Source: Micromonospora sp. NBC_01740
GTDB taxonomy: Bacteria; Actinomycetota; Actinomycetes; Mycobacteriales; Micromonosporaceae
Length of the DNA stretch: 64,000 nucleotides
Direction of reading: 5' to 3'
Assembly (NCBI RefSeq): GCF_035920365.1
Contig: NZ_CP109150.1
Location: 6,200,001 to 6,264,000 of the forward strand
The notes beneath the pieces were generated by a model. The model was not told the DNA's origin, ran no database searches, and saw nothing but the letters and a program-made list of their open reading frames with translations. The position numbers and the translations under genes are program-made. Below, one piece after another: positions 54,116-62,266 of the stretch; the stretch's first letter is position 1; every line of letters begins with the position of its first letter.

Positions 54116-54540
54116 CTACCGGCCGCCCTCCGGGCTCGACAGGCACGGCTGGGCGTGCGCCAGGTCCCCGACCACCGGCTGCGCCCTGCGGTAGGCGGCG
54201 CAGTGCACCGCGCCCAGGTCGGTCAGCTCGCGCCGCCGGGTGACGGGCAGGGACTGAGCCCCGTCCCGACGTAGCGCGAGCTCCGTCGCGGGCACGTGGG
54301 CCCGCAGCGCGCACTCGTCGTCGGCGGTGGCCACGGCGATCTCCCGGCGGCGCAGGGAGGCGGAGTCGCCGTCCTGCCGGTACGCACGCGACAGGTCCTC
54401 GGCCGCGGCCTCCGGATCGGGAAACGGGTAGCCCGCTTCGGCCATGCACGAGAGCCACCGGGCGCGGGCCCGCGCCAGTTCCGGGGCCTTTCCGACCTGC
54501 TCCCTGAGCGTGTTGTCCAGGACCTGGGGGACGCCGTCGA
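54116..54540 (-). pseudogene. C-terminal fragment of a secreted actinomycete protein
   Basis: About 140 residues up to the stop at 54116 look protein-like: LDNTLREQVGKAPELARARA, RWLSCMAEAGYPFPDPEAAA, and ECALRAHVPATELA. The WxxCMxxxGYxFxxP motif is common in secreted hypothetical proteins of this group. Upstream of about 54540 the coding signal stops and no start codon or signal peptide is found. Confidence 0.55.
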
Positions 54541-54546
54541 CGCGGG

Positions 54547-54786
54547 CCCAACCTCCGGGCCGAGACCCTCGTCCGACTGGGCGACGCCCTGCTGGCCGCG
54601 GACGAGCCGGGACGAGCCAACGCCGCCTGGGCCGACGCCCTGTGCGTCCTGTCCGACCTCGGTCACCCCGACATCGACCTCGTCCGCGCCCGGCTCCGCT
54701 CGGTCCCCGGGTTCCCGCAGCCGCCGACGCCGGCCAGCAGGCACCTGTCCGGGACGTGGCCGGACGAGGGCGCAGCGGGACGGTGA
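54547..54786 (+). pseudogene. C-terminal TPR fragment of an AfsR/SARP-like regulator
   Basis: Eighty codons ending at TGA 54784-54786 read PNLRAETLVRLGDALLAADE, GRANAAWADALCVLSDLGH and PDIDLVRARLRSVPGF. This is the last TPR of large AfsR-type or BTAD-containing regulators. There is no start codon. It abuts the opposite-strand fragment ending near 54540, so two partial genes meet at about 54545, the mark of an old rearrangement. 54787-54912 contains nothing recognisable. Confidence 0.6.
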
Positions 54787-54912
54787 TCCCCCGCCGGGTG
54801 CGCCACCCGGCAGGGTCGGGGCGACATCCGCGCAGGCCTCGGCCGGCACGACACGTGCACGGTCTGTGCGGCCGACCGTCGCGGTGGACGGCGTCGTGGC
54901 GTCGCGCCGCGG

Positions 54913-55416
54913 TCAGAACTGCCGCACGGCCAGCAGGCCGAGGGCGATCACGAGCACGACGCCCGCCGTGACGGTGATCGTCCGGATCCGTACCCGCAGG
55001 TCGGCGTCCCACCTGTCGCCGGTGCCGGCGGCGCGGCGGGCCAGCGGGGTCATCGCGCGTCCGACACCGAATCCGATCCCGGCGAGCATCGCGACGTGCA
55101 GGCGCTGGCCACCGAGGAGCAGAGCGACCGCCAGCACGTACGGAGCGCTCGCCGAGACGTAGGTGCGCACCCCGGTGCCCATCTCGAAGCCGAACTGCAG
55201 CGCCCCACGCCGCAGGCTGCGCTGGAGCACGTCCTGCGGCACCTGCCGGGCGTTCTGCGGCAGCCGGATCGGCACCAGACCCACCTCGCGGAGCAGCCCC
55301 AGCACCGCCACCGCCACGATGCCCGCGTACCGCCACGGGACGGGCACGGGAGCGGACAGGCCGGAGAGCAACCCCAACACCGATCCGCTGAGCAGGCCAC
55401 CGACGATCAACCCCAC
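54913..55416 (-). CDS. Membrane protein, last gene of the mau-like operon
   Basis: A 167-residue protein with about four hydrophobic segments (GLIVGGLLSGSVLGLLSGL, GIVAVAVLGLL, YVLAVALLLGG, TVTAGVVLVIALGLLAV). GTG 55416 is the only usable start in frame, though the hydrophobic run continues upstream (VVLTLFVVG) to the TGA at 55500-55498 that ends the small protein before it, in the same frame. Not recognised; membership of the operon is by spacing. Confidence 0.6.
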   Translation of the reverse strand: MGLIVGGLLSGSVLGLLSGLSAPVPVPWRYAGIVAVAVLGLLREVGLVPIRLPQNARQVPQDVLQRSLRRGALQFGFEMGTGVRTYVSASAPYVLAVALLLGGQRLHVAMLAGIGFGVGRAMTPLARRAAGTGDRWDADLRVRIRTITVTAGVVLVIALGLLAVRQF

Positions 55417-55497
55417 GACGAACAGGGTGAGGACGACGCCCTGCCGATCTCGATCCCGCCACCCGGGCGAGGCCAGCGCGTGCGCGCTGTTGTGCGT

Positions 55498-55671
55498 TCA
55501 AACGGAGCCGGAGAGCGTGTAACCCGCGAGCCCTCCGATCATCGCCCAGGTGAGCACGTGCCCGTACGCGGCGGCGGCGAGCGCACCGACGACGAGCAGC
55601 AGCAGGGGTACGAGAGGGTCACCGGCCCGGCGTAGTGCCGCCCGGGCGTGCCCTGGCAGTGTCCGGGTCAT
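55498..55671 (-). CDS. Small membrane protein (57 aa)
   Basis: A 57-residue protein: basic head MTRTLPGHARAALRRAGD, then two hydrophobic segments (PLVPLLLLVVGALAAAAYG, VLTWAMIGGLAGYTLSGSV). Its ATG overlaps the stop of the 12-Cys protein (ATGA), which supports translation. Its stop is in frame with the next gene, so the pair might once have been one protein. Confidence 0.65.
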   Translation of the reverse strand: MTRTLPGHARAALRRAGDPLVPLLLLVVGALAAAAYGHVLTWAMIGGLAGYTLSGSV

Positions 55672-56600
55672 ACGGCGGCGCCGGTCAGCGTCCGCCAGGA
55701 GTTCACCCCGACGACCCCGTCGACCGTGAGCCCGTTCTGCCGCTGGAAGTCGCGCGCCGCACTGTCCGTCGCCGGGCCGAAGGCCCCGTCGACCACCAGC
55801 GCGTAGCCGCGCCTGTTCAGCTGGCGCTGCACCGCGCTGACGGCGTGGCCGCTGTTCCCGGAGCGGACCGTGCTCACGAGCTTCGGCCAGGTGGTCGCGT
55901 TGACGACACCGGTGGCCCCGAGGCCGGCCGCCGTCTGGAAGCTCTTCACCTTCGCCTCCGTGTCGCCACCGAAGATCCCGTCGATCTCGGTCGCGTGCCC
56001 GCGGGCGGTCAGCAGGTGCTGCACGGTGTAGACGTTCACCCCCGTGTTGCTCCGCTGGGTGGTGGGCCAGCTGGCCGTGCCCAGGCATCCGCACTTGGTG
56101 TTCCAGCGGCAGATCGACTTCACCCAGCCCGAGCTGGTCTTCTTGTACCCGTCGTGGCACCGGCGTTCGACCGAGCAGGCGCAGGCGCCGCACGCCCCGT
56201 TGTAGGCCCACAGCCAGCCGTCGTAGGTGCCGCCGTAGCACTGGTTGGGCCGCAGGATCCAGGTGACGCCGTCGTTCTTGTGGAATCCGGCGTACGTCCC
56301 GCTGGTGTTGCAGGAGTCGGCGAAGATCGTGCTCGGGCCGCACCCCGGTGAGCAGTTGTGGTCGCTGGCGTACGTCGGGCACCCGGCATAGATCGTGTAG
56401 CCGTCGGCGTACGCGCGGCGGGCCGCCGGGAACACGCTGAGCGCGGCCATCCCCACCGCGGTGCCCGCCCGGAGCAGGGTGCGTCGCGACAGCGCCCAAC
56501 CCGCGCGCCGGCCGCCCGGCTGCACCGGCACCCGCCGGACGGCGGCCCCGGTCCCCGGGTCGTCCCCGCGCAACCAGGGCACCGTGTCGATACCGGTCAT
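55668..56600 (-). CDS. Tat-exported 12-cysteine protein with two peptidoglycan-binding domains
   Basis: A 310-residue protein. Tat signal LSRRTLLRAGTAVG (Arg39-Arg40). Residues 66-174 contain exactly twelve cysteines (74, 83, 87, 97, 121, 137, 140, 142, 148, 164, 170, 172) and several Trp, including DGWLWAYNGACGACACS. Two PG_binding_1 repeats follow (about 186-242 and 250-310; VQHLLTARGHATEIDGIFGG, VQRQLNRRGYALVVDGAFGP). Methylamine dehydrogenase light chains also have 12 Cys in six disulfides and need MauD and MauE, which are the two genes just upstream. True homology and any tryptophan-derived cofactor are unproven; no heavy-chain gene is here. Coupled by ATGA on both sides. Confidence 0.8.
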   Translation of the reverse strand: MTGIDTVPWLRGDDPGTGAAVRRVPVQPGGRRAGWALSRRTLLRAGTAVGMAALSVFPAARRAYADGYTIYAGCPTYASDHNCSPGCGPSTIFADSCNTSGTYAGFHKNDGVTWILRPNQCYGGTYDGWLWAYNGACGACACSVERRCHDGYKKTSSGWVKSICRWNTKCGCLGTASWPTTQRSNTGVNVYTVQHLLTARGHATEIDGIFGGDTEAKVKSFQTAAGLGATGVVNATTWPKLVSTVRSGNSGHAVSAVQRQLNRRGYALVVDGAFGPATDSAARDFQRQNGLTVDGVVGVNSWRTLTGAAV

Positions 56601-57142
56601 GCCCGATCTCCCTGATTCGTGGCGACCGCCGGTGCGGGGCCGCCGGGTCGGCTGTCGACTTCGTCGAGCAGGCGGTGCAGTGCCGCCCGGGAGCCGATCG
56701 GCTCGGCGCGGAGCACCCGCCCGGCCGCGTCGACGACGGTGGCGAACGGCGTGGCGAGGGCGTCGTACCGCTCGAACAGTTCCGCCTGCCCACCGAGCAC
56801 GGTGATCGGGAGCTCCGCCGCCCGCGCCGGGGGGTCCTCCCGGTAGAGGACCCGGAACTCCAGGCCGGGACGGGCGTGCTCGCCCGCCTCGGCCAGCACC
56901 TCGGTGCACGTCCCGCAGTCGGGCTCCAGGAAGAGCAGCACCAGCGGAACCGTCGGGGCCGCCGGCGCCAGCCGGGCGAATCCGGGGGCTGGTGCGCCCG
57001 GCCGCAGACCGACCGACTCGGGACGGCGCTGAACCGCCCCGCTCGACAGCGCGTGCACCTGGCGTACCAGTCCCGAGACCGTGAAGGCCAGCAGGAGGAT
57101 CGCGATCCAGCTCAGGATCAGTGCGCTGGTCTGGAAGCTCAT
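56597..57142 (-). CDS. mauD: MauD-like membrane-anchored thioredoxin-fold protein
   Basis: A 181-residue protein: one N-terminal membrane segment (ALILSWIAILLLAFTVSGLV), then a thioredoxin fold facing outward with the redox motif CGTC in FLEPDCGTCTEVLAE and the cis-Pro in ATPFATVVD. MauD proteins are needed for correct disulfides in the methylamine dehydrogenase small subunit; here the partner is likely the 12-Cys protein. The ATG overlaps the mauE stop. Confidence 0.85.
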   Translation of the reverse strand: MSFQTSALILSWIAILLLAFTVSGLVRQVHALSSGAVQRRPESVGLRPGAPAPGFARLAPAAPTVPLVLLFLEPDCGTCTEVLAEAGEHARPGLEFRVLYREDPPARAAELPITVLGGQAELFERYDALATPFATVVDAAGRVLRAEPIGSRAALHRLLDEVDSRPGGPAPAVATNQGDRA

Positions 57143-57729
57143 CCGGCAAGGCCTCCCTCTGTCGTGCCGATGGACCGGCGGGTCGTGCGCCGCCCGGCTG
57201 TCGCCGTCGCCGGCTCGTACATCGCGGCGGGCAGGTGCCACAGCAGCGTGGTGAACGTGGCGGCGGCCAGCAGCACGACGGCGAGTGCGGCGTCGGCCCG
57301 GTCCGGCGCGACGATCGAGCCGGACAGCGACAGCGCGAGCAGTGCCAGCCCGGCGAGGATCGCCGCCCGTGCCACCACCCAACCGGTCATCGGCAGTTCC
57401 ACCCGGGAGCATCCGCACGATCCGGCGCGCCCGGTCGACCGCACGTACAGGCCGTAGCCGGCGTAGAGGGCGAGTAGCGCGCCGCTGCCGACGAGGACGG
57501 CGACGAGCAGGCGCTCGCCGGCGGGGTGGAGCAGCGCCACGATCCCGGCACCGGCGAGCAGTCCTTCGCCGGCGATGGCGACGACGGCGACCGCGACCGG
57601 AGCCGGAAGCACCCGGTGCGCGGCCAGGGCCCGGGCGAGCGCCGCCGGCCGTGACAGGTGCTCGGCGGTGCTGACGAGCAGGGTGAACAGGACGGTGTAC
57701 GTGGCCACGCCGGCCAGCAGCCCGGACAT
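57139..57729 (-). CDS. mauE: MauE/DoxX-like membrane protein
   Basis: A 196-residue protein with four to five membrane segments (VATYTVLFTLLVSTAEHL, VAVAVVAIAGEGLLAG, LLVAVLVGSGALLALYAGYG, VARAAILAGLALLALSLSG). The Cys pair in RAGSCGCSRVELP lies between segments, as in MauE-type electron carriers that pass oxidising or reducing power to MauD. It starts 6 bp after the first gene of the operon. Confidence 0.85.
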   Translation of the reverse strand: MSGLLAGVATYTVLFTLLVSTAEHLSRPAALARALAAHRVLPAPVAVAVVAIAGEGLLAGAGIVALLHPAGERLLVAVLVGSGALLALYAGYGLYVRSTGRAGSCGCSRVELPMTGWVVARAAILAGLALLALSLSGSIVAPDRADAALAVVLLAAATFTTLLWHLPAAMYEPATATAGRRTTRRSIGTTEGGLAG

Positions 57730-57735
57730 CCCGAC

Positions 57736-58443
57736 CTACCGGACCGTCTGGACGCGGAGCCGGTCGACCAGGGTGGGCACCTGCTCCACGGCCGTGTCGC
57801 CGAACGGCACCAGGCTGAGCCAGGCGTCCGCCGCGGCCAGCACGAAGTAGGGCTGCCCGTCGGGCAGGACGTCCCGGAAGAGCTCGCCCGCCCGCGTCTG
57901 CAGGCCGCGCCAGGATGGCAGCTGTCCGGCACGCTGCTTGGTGAGCGGTGCGATCTCCAGCAGGCCGAGCCCGGGGATCTCCTTGAGGACGGTGGCGGGT
58001 TCGGCGAACTCGGCCCCGGTCTTCGAGGCCGGGCGCAGGGCCAGCCCGTCGTCGTGCTCCTCGACGCGCAGGGTCCGCAACGCCCCGAGCAGATCGGTGG
58101 TCGACGCGCCGTACATCTCGGTGAAGAAGCAGTGTCGCCGTCCCCGCCAGACCGCCACGAGCCGCTCCTCGGCCAACTGGATCTGCGGGTCGTAGGACCG
58201 GATGCGCGCGGTCGCCAGCGTGCCGCCCTGGTAGGTGAGTTCCTCGTCGAACGTCTCGACGCCGAGCGTCCGGGCCACGTCGTCCGCGAGCCCGACCGAG
58301 CCGGCCGTGAACTCGTGCAGTCGGCCGCCGATGGTCACGTCGGCCACCGAGGTGAACGGTGCGCTGAGGTCGAGTGAGCCATCGAGCATGAACCGACCCT
58401 GGTCGATCGCCCGATGCGTCACCGGCGCCCCACTGGCTGCCAT
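57736..58443 (-). CDS. Hypothetical protein, first gene of the mau-like operon
   Basis: A 235-residue protein without signal or membrane segment; Trp/Tyr/Phe-containing strands such as RRHCFFTEMYGASTTDLL and QPYFVLAAADAWLSLVPFGD. I do not recognise it. ATG 58443 is preferred over 58512, which lies in AT-rich promoter-like sequence. Linkage 6 bp before mauE suggests a role tied to the exported 12-Cys protein. Confidence 0.65.
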   Translation of the reverse strand: MAASGAPVTHRAIDQGRFMLDGSLDLSAPFTSVADVTIGGRLHEFTAGSVGLADDVARTLGVETFDEELTYQGGTLATARIRSYDPQIQLAEERLVAVWRGRRHCFFTEMYGASTTDLLGALRTLRVEEHDDGLALRPASKTGAEFAEPATVLKEIPGLGLLEIAPLTKQRAGQLPSWRGLQTRAGELFRDVLPDGQPYFVLAAADAWLSLVPFGDTAVEQVPTLVDRLRVQTVR

Positions 58444-58483
58444 GCGCCCGCCCTTCGTCCGGGTCCGGAACTTACCAACGGCA

Positions 58484-58512
58484 CGGTATACGGTTCTGTA
58501 AATATATGACAA
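58484..58512 (-). promoter_or_regulatory. Candidate promoter of the mau-like operon
   Basis: On the minus strand TTGTCA is followed by about 16-17 bp and TATACC, in an AT-rich pocket directly upstream of the start at 58443. A plausible sigma-70-type promoter; the transcription start is not determined. Confidence 0.55.
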
Positions 58513-58635
58513 GGTCGATTGCTGTCACCGGGTGGTGACAGTTCCGGCCCGGCGCGCGGGCACTGCGGACGCGCGCCGCCCGGCCCGAGCGGCACGGGCC
58601 GGGGAGGACGCCGACCGGCCGATAGGGTCGTCCGC

Positions 58636-59616
58636 GTGGATCTGGACGACACCGCCGCCCGGCTCGGCGTACCCGTCGAGGACATCGACCGCCTGCACCG
58701 GCTCGCCGGCGACCGGCCGTCGGCGCCGCTGCCCGCCAGGGCTGACGCGCCCGCGCTCCTCGACCGGCTCGCGGTGCGGCCGGACGACGCCGCCGAGATC
58801 ATGGCGGGCTGGCCCGACCCCGACTCTCCGCTGTGGACGCCGGAGCTGCGCTGGCTGCTCGACCGGTCGATCGCCCTGGTCCGCGCCGATCTCGGGGGCC
58901 ACGGCTGGCTGCCGCCCGGTCCGGCGCTGCCGCGCGAGCGGGGCCCCGCCTGGCGGCATCTCTACGTGTACGCGTACCTGGCCCTGGTCGACGTCGTCAG
59001 GGGATACCACCGCGACCACGGCATCGCCGACGCCGTGTCGTGGGCGACCCTCGCGGACCTGGGCCGCAACCTCGCGATCGACCGGCGGATGCGCCGCGAG
59101 GGCTGGCCGGTCATGCAGAGCTGGCTGACCCTGCACGCCCGCGGCGGCCTCTACGAGCTGGGCCGGCTGCAACACCAGCGCGGCGACACCGGCATCGCCC
59201 TGCACATCCCCGAGTCGGGGCCGCTGACCCCGGAGTCGGTCACGGCGTCGCTCGACGAGGCCCGGGCGTTCTTCCCGCGCCACTTCCCCGACGAGCGCCA
59301 CACGGCGTTCTCCTGCGGCTCGTGGCTGCTGGATCCGCAGCTGCTGGAATACCTGCCCGAGGACTCCCACATCGCCCGGTTCCAGCGGAGGTTCGAGCTG
59401 GAGCCCCACGAGGATCCGGATCCGGAGGGGCTGGACGCCGACGTCGAGGTGCTGCGGTTCGTGTTCCGCACCCTGACCACGCCGCTCGACGAGCTGCCGC
59501 GCCGCACCGTGCTCCAGCGCGCGGTCGTCGACCACCTGAAGGCCGGCCGCCACTGGCAGTGGCGCCGCGGCCGCTTCCCGTTCCAGCCGCACCCGTCGGC
59601 CGGATCGGCGGCCTGA
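58636..59616 (+). CDS. Acyltransferase-like protein (NAT_N/GNAT_C layout)
   Basis: A 326-residue protein starting at GTG 58636. IMAGWPDPDSPLWTPELRWL, RHLYVYAYLALVDVVRGYH, MQSWLTLHARGGLYELGRLQ and PLTPESVTASLDEARAFFPRHF are features of actinomycete proteins annotated as two-part GNAT-like acyltransferases. Substrate unknown. It diverges from the mau-like operon and ends at a very strong hairpin. Confidence 0.7.
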   Translation: MDLDDTAARLGVPVEDIDRLHRLAGDRPSAPLPARADAPALLDRLAVRPDDAAEIMAGWPDPDSPLWTPELRWLLDRSIALVRADLGGHGWLPPGPALPRERGPAWRHLYVYAYLALVDVVRGYHRDHGIADAVSWATLADLGRNLAIDRRMRREGWPVMQSWLTLHARGGLYELGRLQHQRGDTGIALHIPESGPLTPESVTASLDEARAFFPRHFPDERHTAFSCGSWLLDPQLLEYLPEDSHIARFQRRFELEPHEDPDPEGLDADVEVLRFVFRTLTTPLDELPRRTVLQRAVVDHLKAGRHWQWRRGRFPFQPHPSAGSAA

Positions 59617-59618
59617 GA

Positions 59619-59659
59619 ACAGCAGCGGGGCCGCCGGTGTCCGGCGGCCCCGCTGCTGT
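59619..59659. terminator. Bidirectional terminator, 19-bp perfect stem
   Basis: Arms 59619-59637 and 59641-59659 are exact reverse complements with a TGT loop, located between convergent genes. This is the longest perfect hairpin I found in the window. Confidence 0.9.
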
Positions 59660-59667
59660 GGCGCCTG

Positions 59668-60720
59668 TCAGACGATCTCCACTCCGTATACGCTCAGCGC
59701 CTCGGTGACCGGCTGGAAGTAGGTGGTTCCGCCGGAGGAGCAGTTGCCGCTGCCACCCGAGGTCAGGCCCAGGGCGGTACTTCCGCTGAAGAGCGCGCCG
59801 CCGCTGTCGCCCGGCTCGGCGCAGACCGTGGTGCGGATCAGCCCGCTGACGCTGCCCTCGGCGTAGTTCACCGTGGCGTTGGTCGCCTCGACCGCGCCGC
59901 CGTGCATGCCGGTGGTGCTGCCGGAGCGCTGCACCGACTGCCCGACGAAGGCGTCGGCCGCGCCCGTGATGTCGCGGGTGGTGCCGTCGTAGAGGTAGAC
60001 GCTGCCGTCGGCGGCGGCCGGGTTGGTGTGCTGCACGATGCCGTAGTCGTTACCGGGGAAGCTGCCGGTGCCGCCGGTGCCGAGCAGGTTGCCCTGCGCG
60101 GAGTCGGCGTACCAGTTGGCGGTGATGTCGGTGCAGTGCCCGGCGGTCAGGAAGTAGTGGGTGTCGCCGCTGCGGACGTTGAAGCCGAGCGAGCAGCGAC
60201 CGCCGCCCTCGGCGTAGATGGCCTCGCCACCGGCGGCCCGGGTGCTGAGGGTGCCGGCCTCCCGCTGGATGCGGACGGTACCGCCGAGCCGCGCCGCGAC
60301 GGTCTCGACGCGGTCCAGCTTCGCGCCGGTGACCGTGCTGTCGACGGAGACCACGACCTGGTTGGTCGCCGGGTCGGTCCACCAGGCGGTGCCGGGCACC
60401 CGCGCGGCGCTGTCCAGCGCGGCCGTGGCCCGGGCGAGGTCCTTCGCACCTCGGGCGACGAGCTTCGGGGTCGCGCCGGCCGCGCGGACCTTGCGGGCAG
60501 CGGCGTCGTCGGTCACGGTGACGACCATGGCGCCGTCGGCCCCGGCGTACGCCCCGCCGGAGCGGTCGCCGAGTGCGGCGGCGAGCGCGGTGGCCTGGTC
60601 GGGGGAAGCGGGCGTCGCGGGTGCTGCCTGGGCGGGACTGCTGGTCAAGGTGCCGACGACCAGCGCGCCGGCCACCGACAGTGCGGTGACGCGGCGCATC
60701 GAAGACCCGGAGTGTCGCAT
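59668..60720 (-). CDS. Secreted streptogrisin/alpha-lytic-type serine protease (S1E)
   Basis: A 350-residue preproprotease: Sec signal ending AQAA, a propeptide of about 130 residues, then the mature trypsin-like domain. The catalytic triad is His in [10 protein letters not shown], Asp in GNDYGIVQ and Ser in [12 protein letters not shown]. Cys pairs in RCSLGF/AGHC and CAEPGD/GNCSSG match streptogrisin disulfides. GGAGGTACC precedes ATG 60720. Confidence 0.95.
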   Translation of the reverse strand: MRHSGSSMRRVTALSVAGALVVGTLTSSPAQAAPATPASPDQATALAAALGDRSGGAYAGADGAMVVTVTDDAAARKVRAAGATPKLVARGAKDLARATAALDSAARVPGTAWWTDPATNQVVVSVDSTVTGAKLDRVETVAARLGGTVRIQREAGTLSTRAAGGEAIYAEGGGRCSLGFNVRSGDTHYFLTAGHCTDITANWYADSAQGNLLGTGGTGSFPGNDYGIVQHTNPAAADGSVYLYDGTTRDITGAADAFVGQSVQRSGSTTGMHGGAVEATNATVNYAEGSVSGLIRTTVCAEPGDSGGALFSGSTALGLTSGGSGNCSSGGTTYFQPVTEALSVYGVEIV

Positions 60721-61270
60721 GTGGTACCTCCATGGAGCTGAGCACGGGCTGCCTGTCAGGTAGCCCCGGGCACCCGATCGGTTGGTGAGGCTCACCCGAC
60801 CGGAGGCGTTCGATCTATTCATAGATCTCACATTGATTGCAAGAGTGACGGTTGGCCTGACTCGGCCACTTCTCATACCTTGGGTCCGGAGAGCCCGACG
60901 AGTGGCGCCTGCGGCGATTAGTCGCTATTCGCCGCGACTTGGCAGGTCAGCAAGCCCCGCCCGCGACCCACCCGTCGGCTCCCACCACTCACCACGACCG
61001 GATGGCGGGACGCGGCCGCAACATCGAAAAAACCGGTGTCGGTCGACGACCATCGGGCTGGCGCCGCGCACCGCGACGCCTCCCCCGGCTCCATCGCGGC
61101 ACCGACGGCCGGGCCACCGGATCCGGCGTCATGGGCCGGGCGGGCCCGGCCCCGCGCCGAGCCACCCCTTAGTTCCACCCGATCACCACATCGATTCGAT
61201 CTGCACCTATCCCTAAACATCGATGTAGTGCTATTAATCGTTCACCAACCGGTGGACCTTGGAGGGGTAC
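60721..61270. other. 550-bp divergent intergenic region, protease and SGNH lipase genes
   Basis: It contains the perfect palindrome GATCTAT-TC-ATAGATC (60812-60827), about 90 bp upstream of the protease start, which is an operator candidate. An AT-rich stretch near 61185-61240 probably holds the lipase promoter. Open frames here have weak starts and protease-unlike composition; I support none. Confidence 0.5.
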
Positions 61271-62104
61271 ATGACCAGAACCCGAACGCTGAGCCTGCTC
61301 GCAGGCGTCCTCTCCGCGACACTCGCGGTACTTGGGCTGGCCAGTCCGGCGCAGGCCGCCGGCCATCACTACGTGGCGCTCGGGGACTCGTACGCCTCAG
61401 GTGTCGGCGCCGGCAGCTACACCTCGGAGAGCGGCGCCTGCAAGCGCAGCACCAAGGCGTTCTCCGCCCTCTGGGCGGCGGCCAACGCGCCGGCCTCCTA
61501 CAAGTCGGTGGCCTGCGGGGGCGCCAAGACGACCGATGTGATCAACTCGCAGGTCGCCGCGCTCAGTGCACAGACCACCCTGGTCAGCATCACCATCGGC
61601 GGCAACGACGCCGGGTTCGGCACCATCATGAGCACCTGCGCCCTCCAGGGCTCCAGCGCCTGCATCGCCGCGGTGGACGCGGCCCAGGTGCAGGCCCGGG
61701 CGAACCTCCCCGGCCTGCTCGACCGGGCCTACGCCGCGATCCGCAGCAAGGCCCCGAACGCGAAGGTCGTGGTGCTGAGCTACCCGGTCTTCTACCAGCT
61801 CGGCACGGTCTGCCTCGGAATCGGCGAGGCGGCCCGCGCGAAGGTCAACGAGGGCATCAACCTGGCCGACAACCTGATCGCCGCCGCCGCGGCCCGCGCC
61901 GGGTTCACCTTCGCCGACGTACGCAGCATCTTCGTCGGACACCAGATCTGCAGCGGCAACAAGTGGATCCACTCCGTCGACATCCTGAACCTGTCGAACT
62001 CGTACCACCCGATGGCGACCGGGCAGTCCCTCGGCTACCTCCCGGTGTTCACCCAGGCGGTCGGCCAGTCCGCCACCGCCAAGAAGGCCGGCGCCAAGGC
62101 GTAG
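61271..62104 (+). CDS. Secreted SGNH-family lipase/esterase
   Basis: A 277-residue secreted hydrolase with Sec signal (LSLLAGVLSATLAVLGL, AQAA). SGNH blocks: VALGDSYASG with the nucleophile Ser, ACGGAKTTD with Gly, ITIGGNDAGFG with Asn, and SYHPMATGQ with the catalytic His. Six Cys in the mature part fit three disulfides as in the Streptomyces rimosus/SCO7513 lipases. GGAGGGG precedes the ATG. Confidence 0.94.
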   Translation: MTRTRTLSLLAGVLSATLAVLGLASPAQAAGHHYVALGDSYASGVGAGSYTSESGACKRSTKAFSALWAAANAPASYKSVACGGAKTTDVINSQVAALSAQTTLVSITIGGNDAGFGTIMSTCALQGSSACIAAVDAAQVQARANLPGLLDRAYAAIRSKAPNAKVVVLSYPVFYQLGTVCLGIGEAARAKVNEGINLADNLIAAAAARAGFTFADVRSIFVGHQICSGNKWIHSVDILNLSNSYHPMATGQSLGYLPVFTQAVGQSATAKKAGAKA

Positions 62105-62266
62105 CCGCGAGGTCTCCGGTTCGGGCCTGTTCCCGCCGAACAGCCCTTACCGGAGACCTCACCCCAGCCCGGCGTCAGGATGCCCCCGCCCAGGCCGTGG
62201 ACGCACGCCCCACGTGGAACGACACGGCGGGCCGTGGCGGCTCCCCCGGGCGCTGGGAAACCGCCG

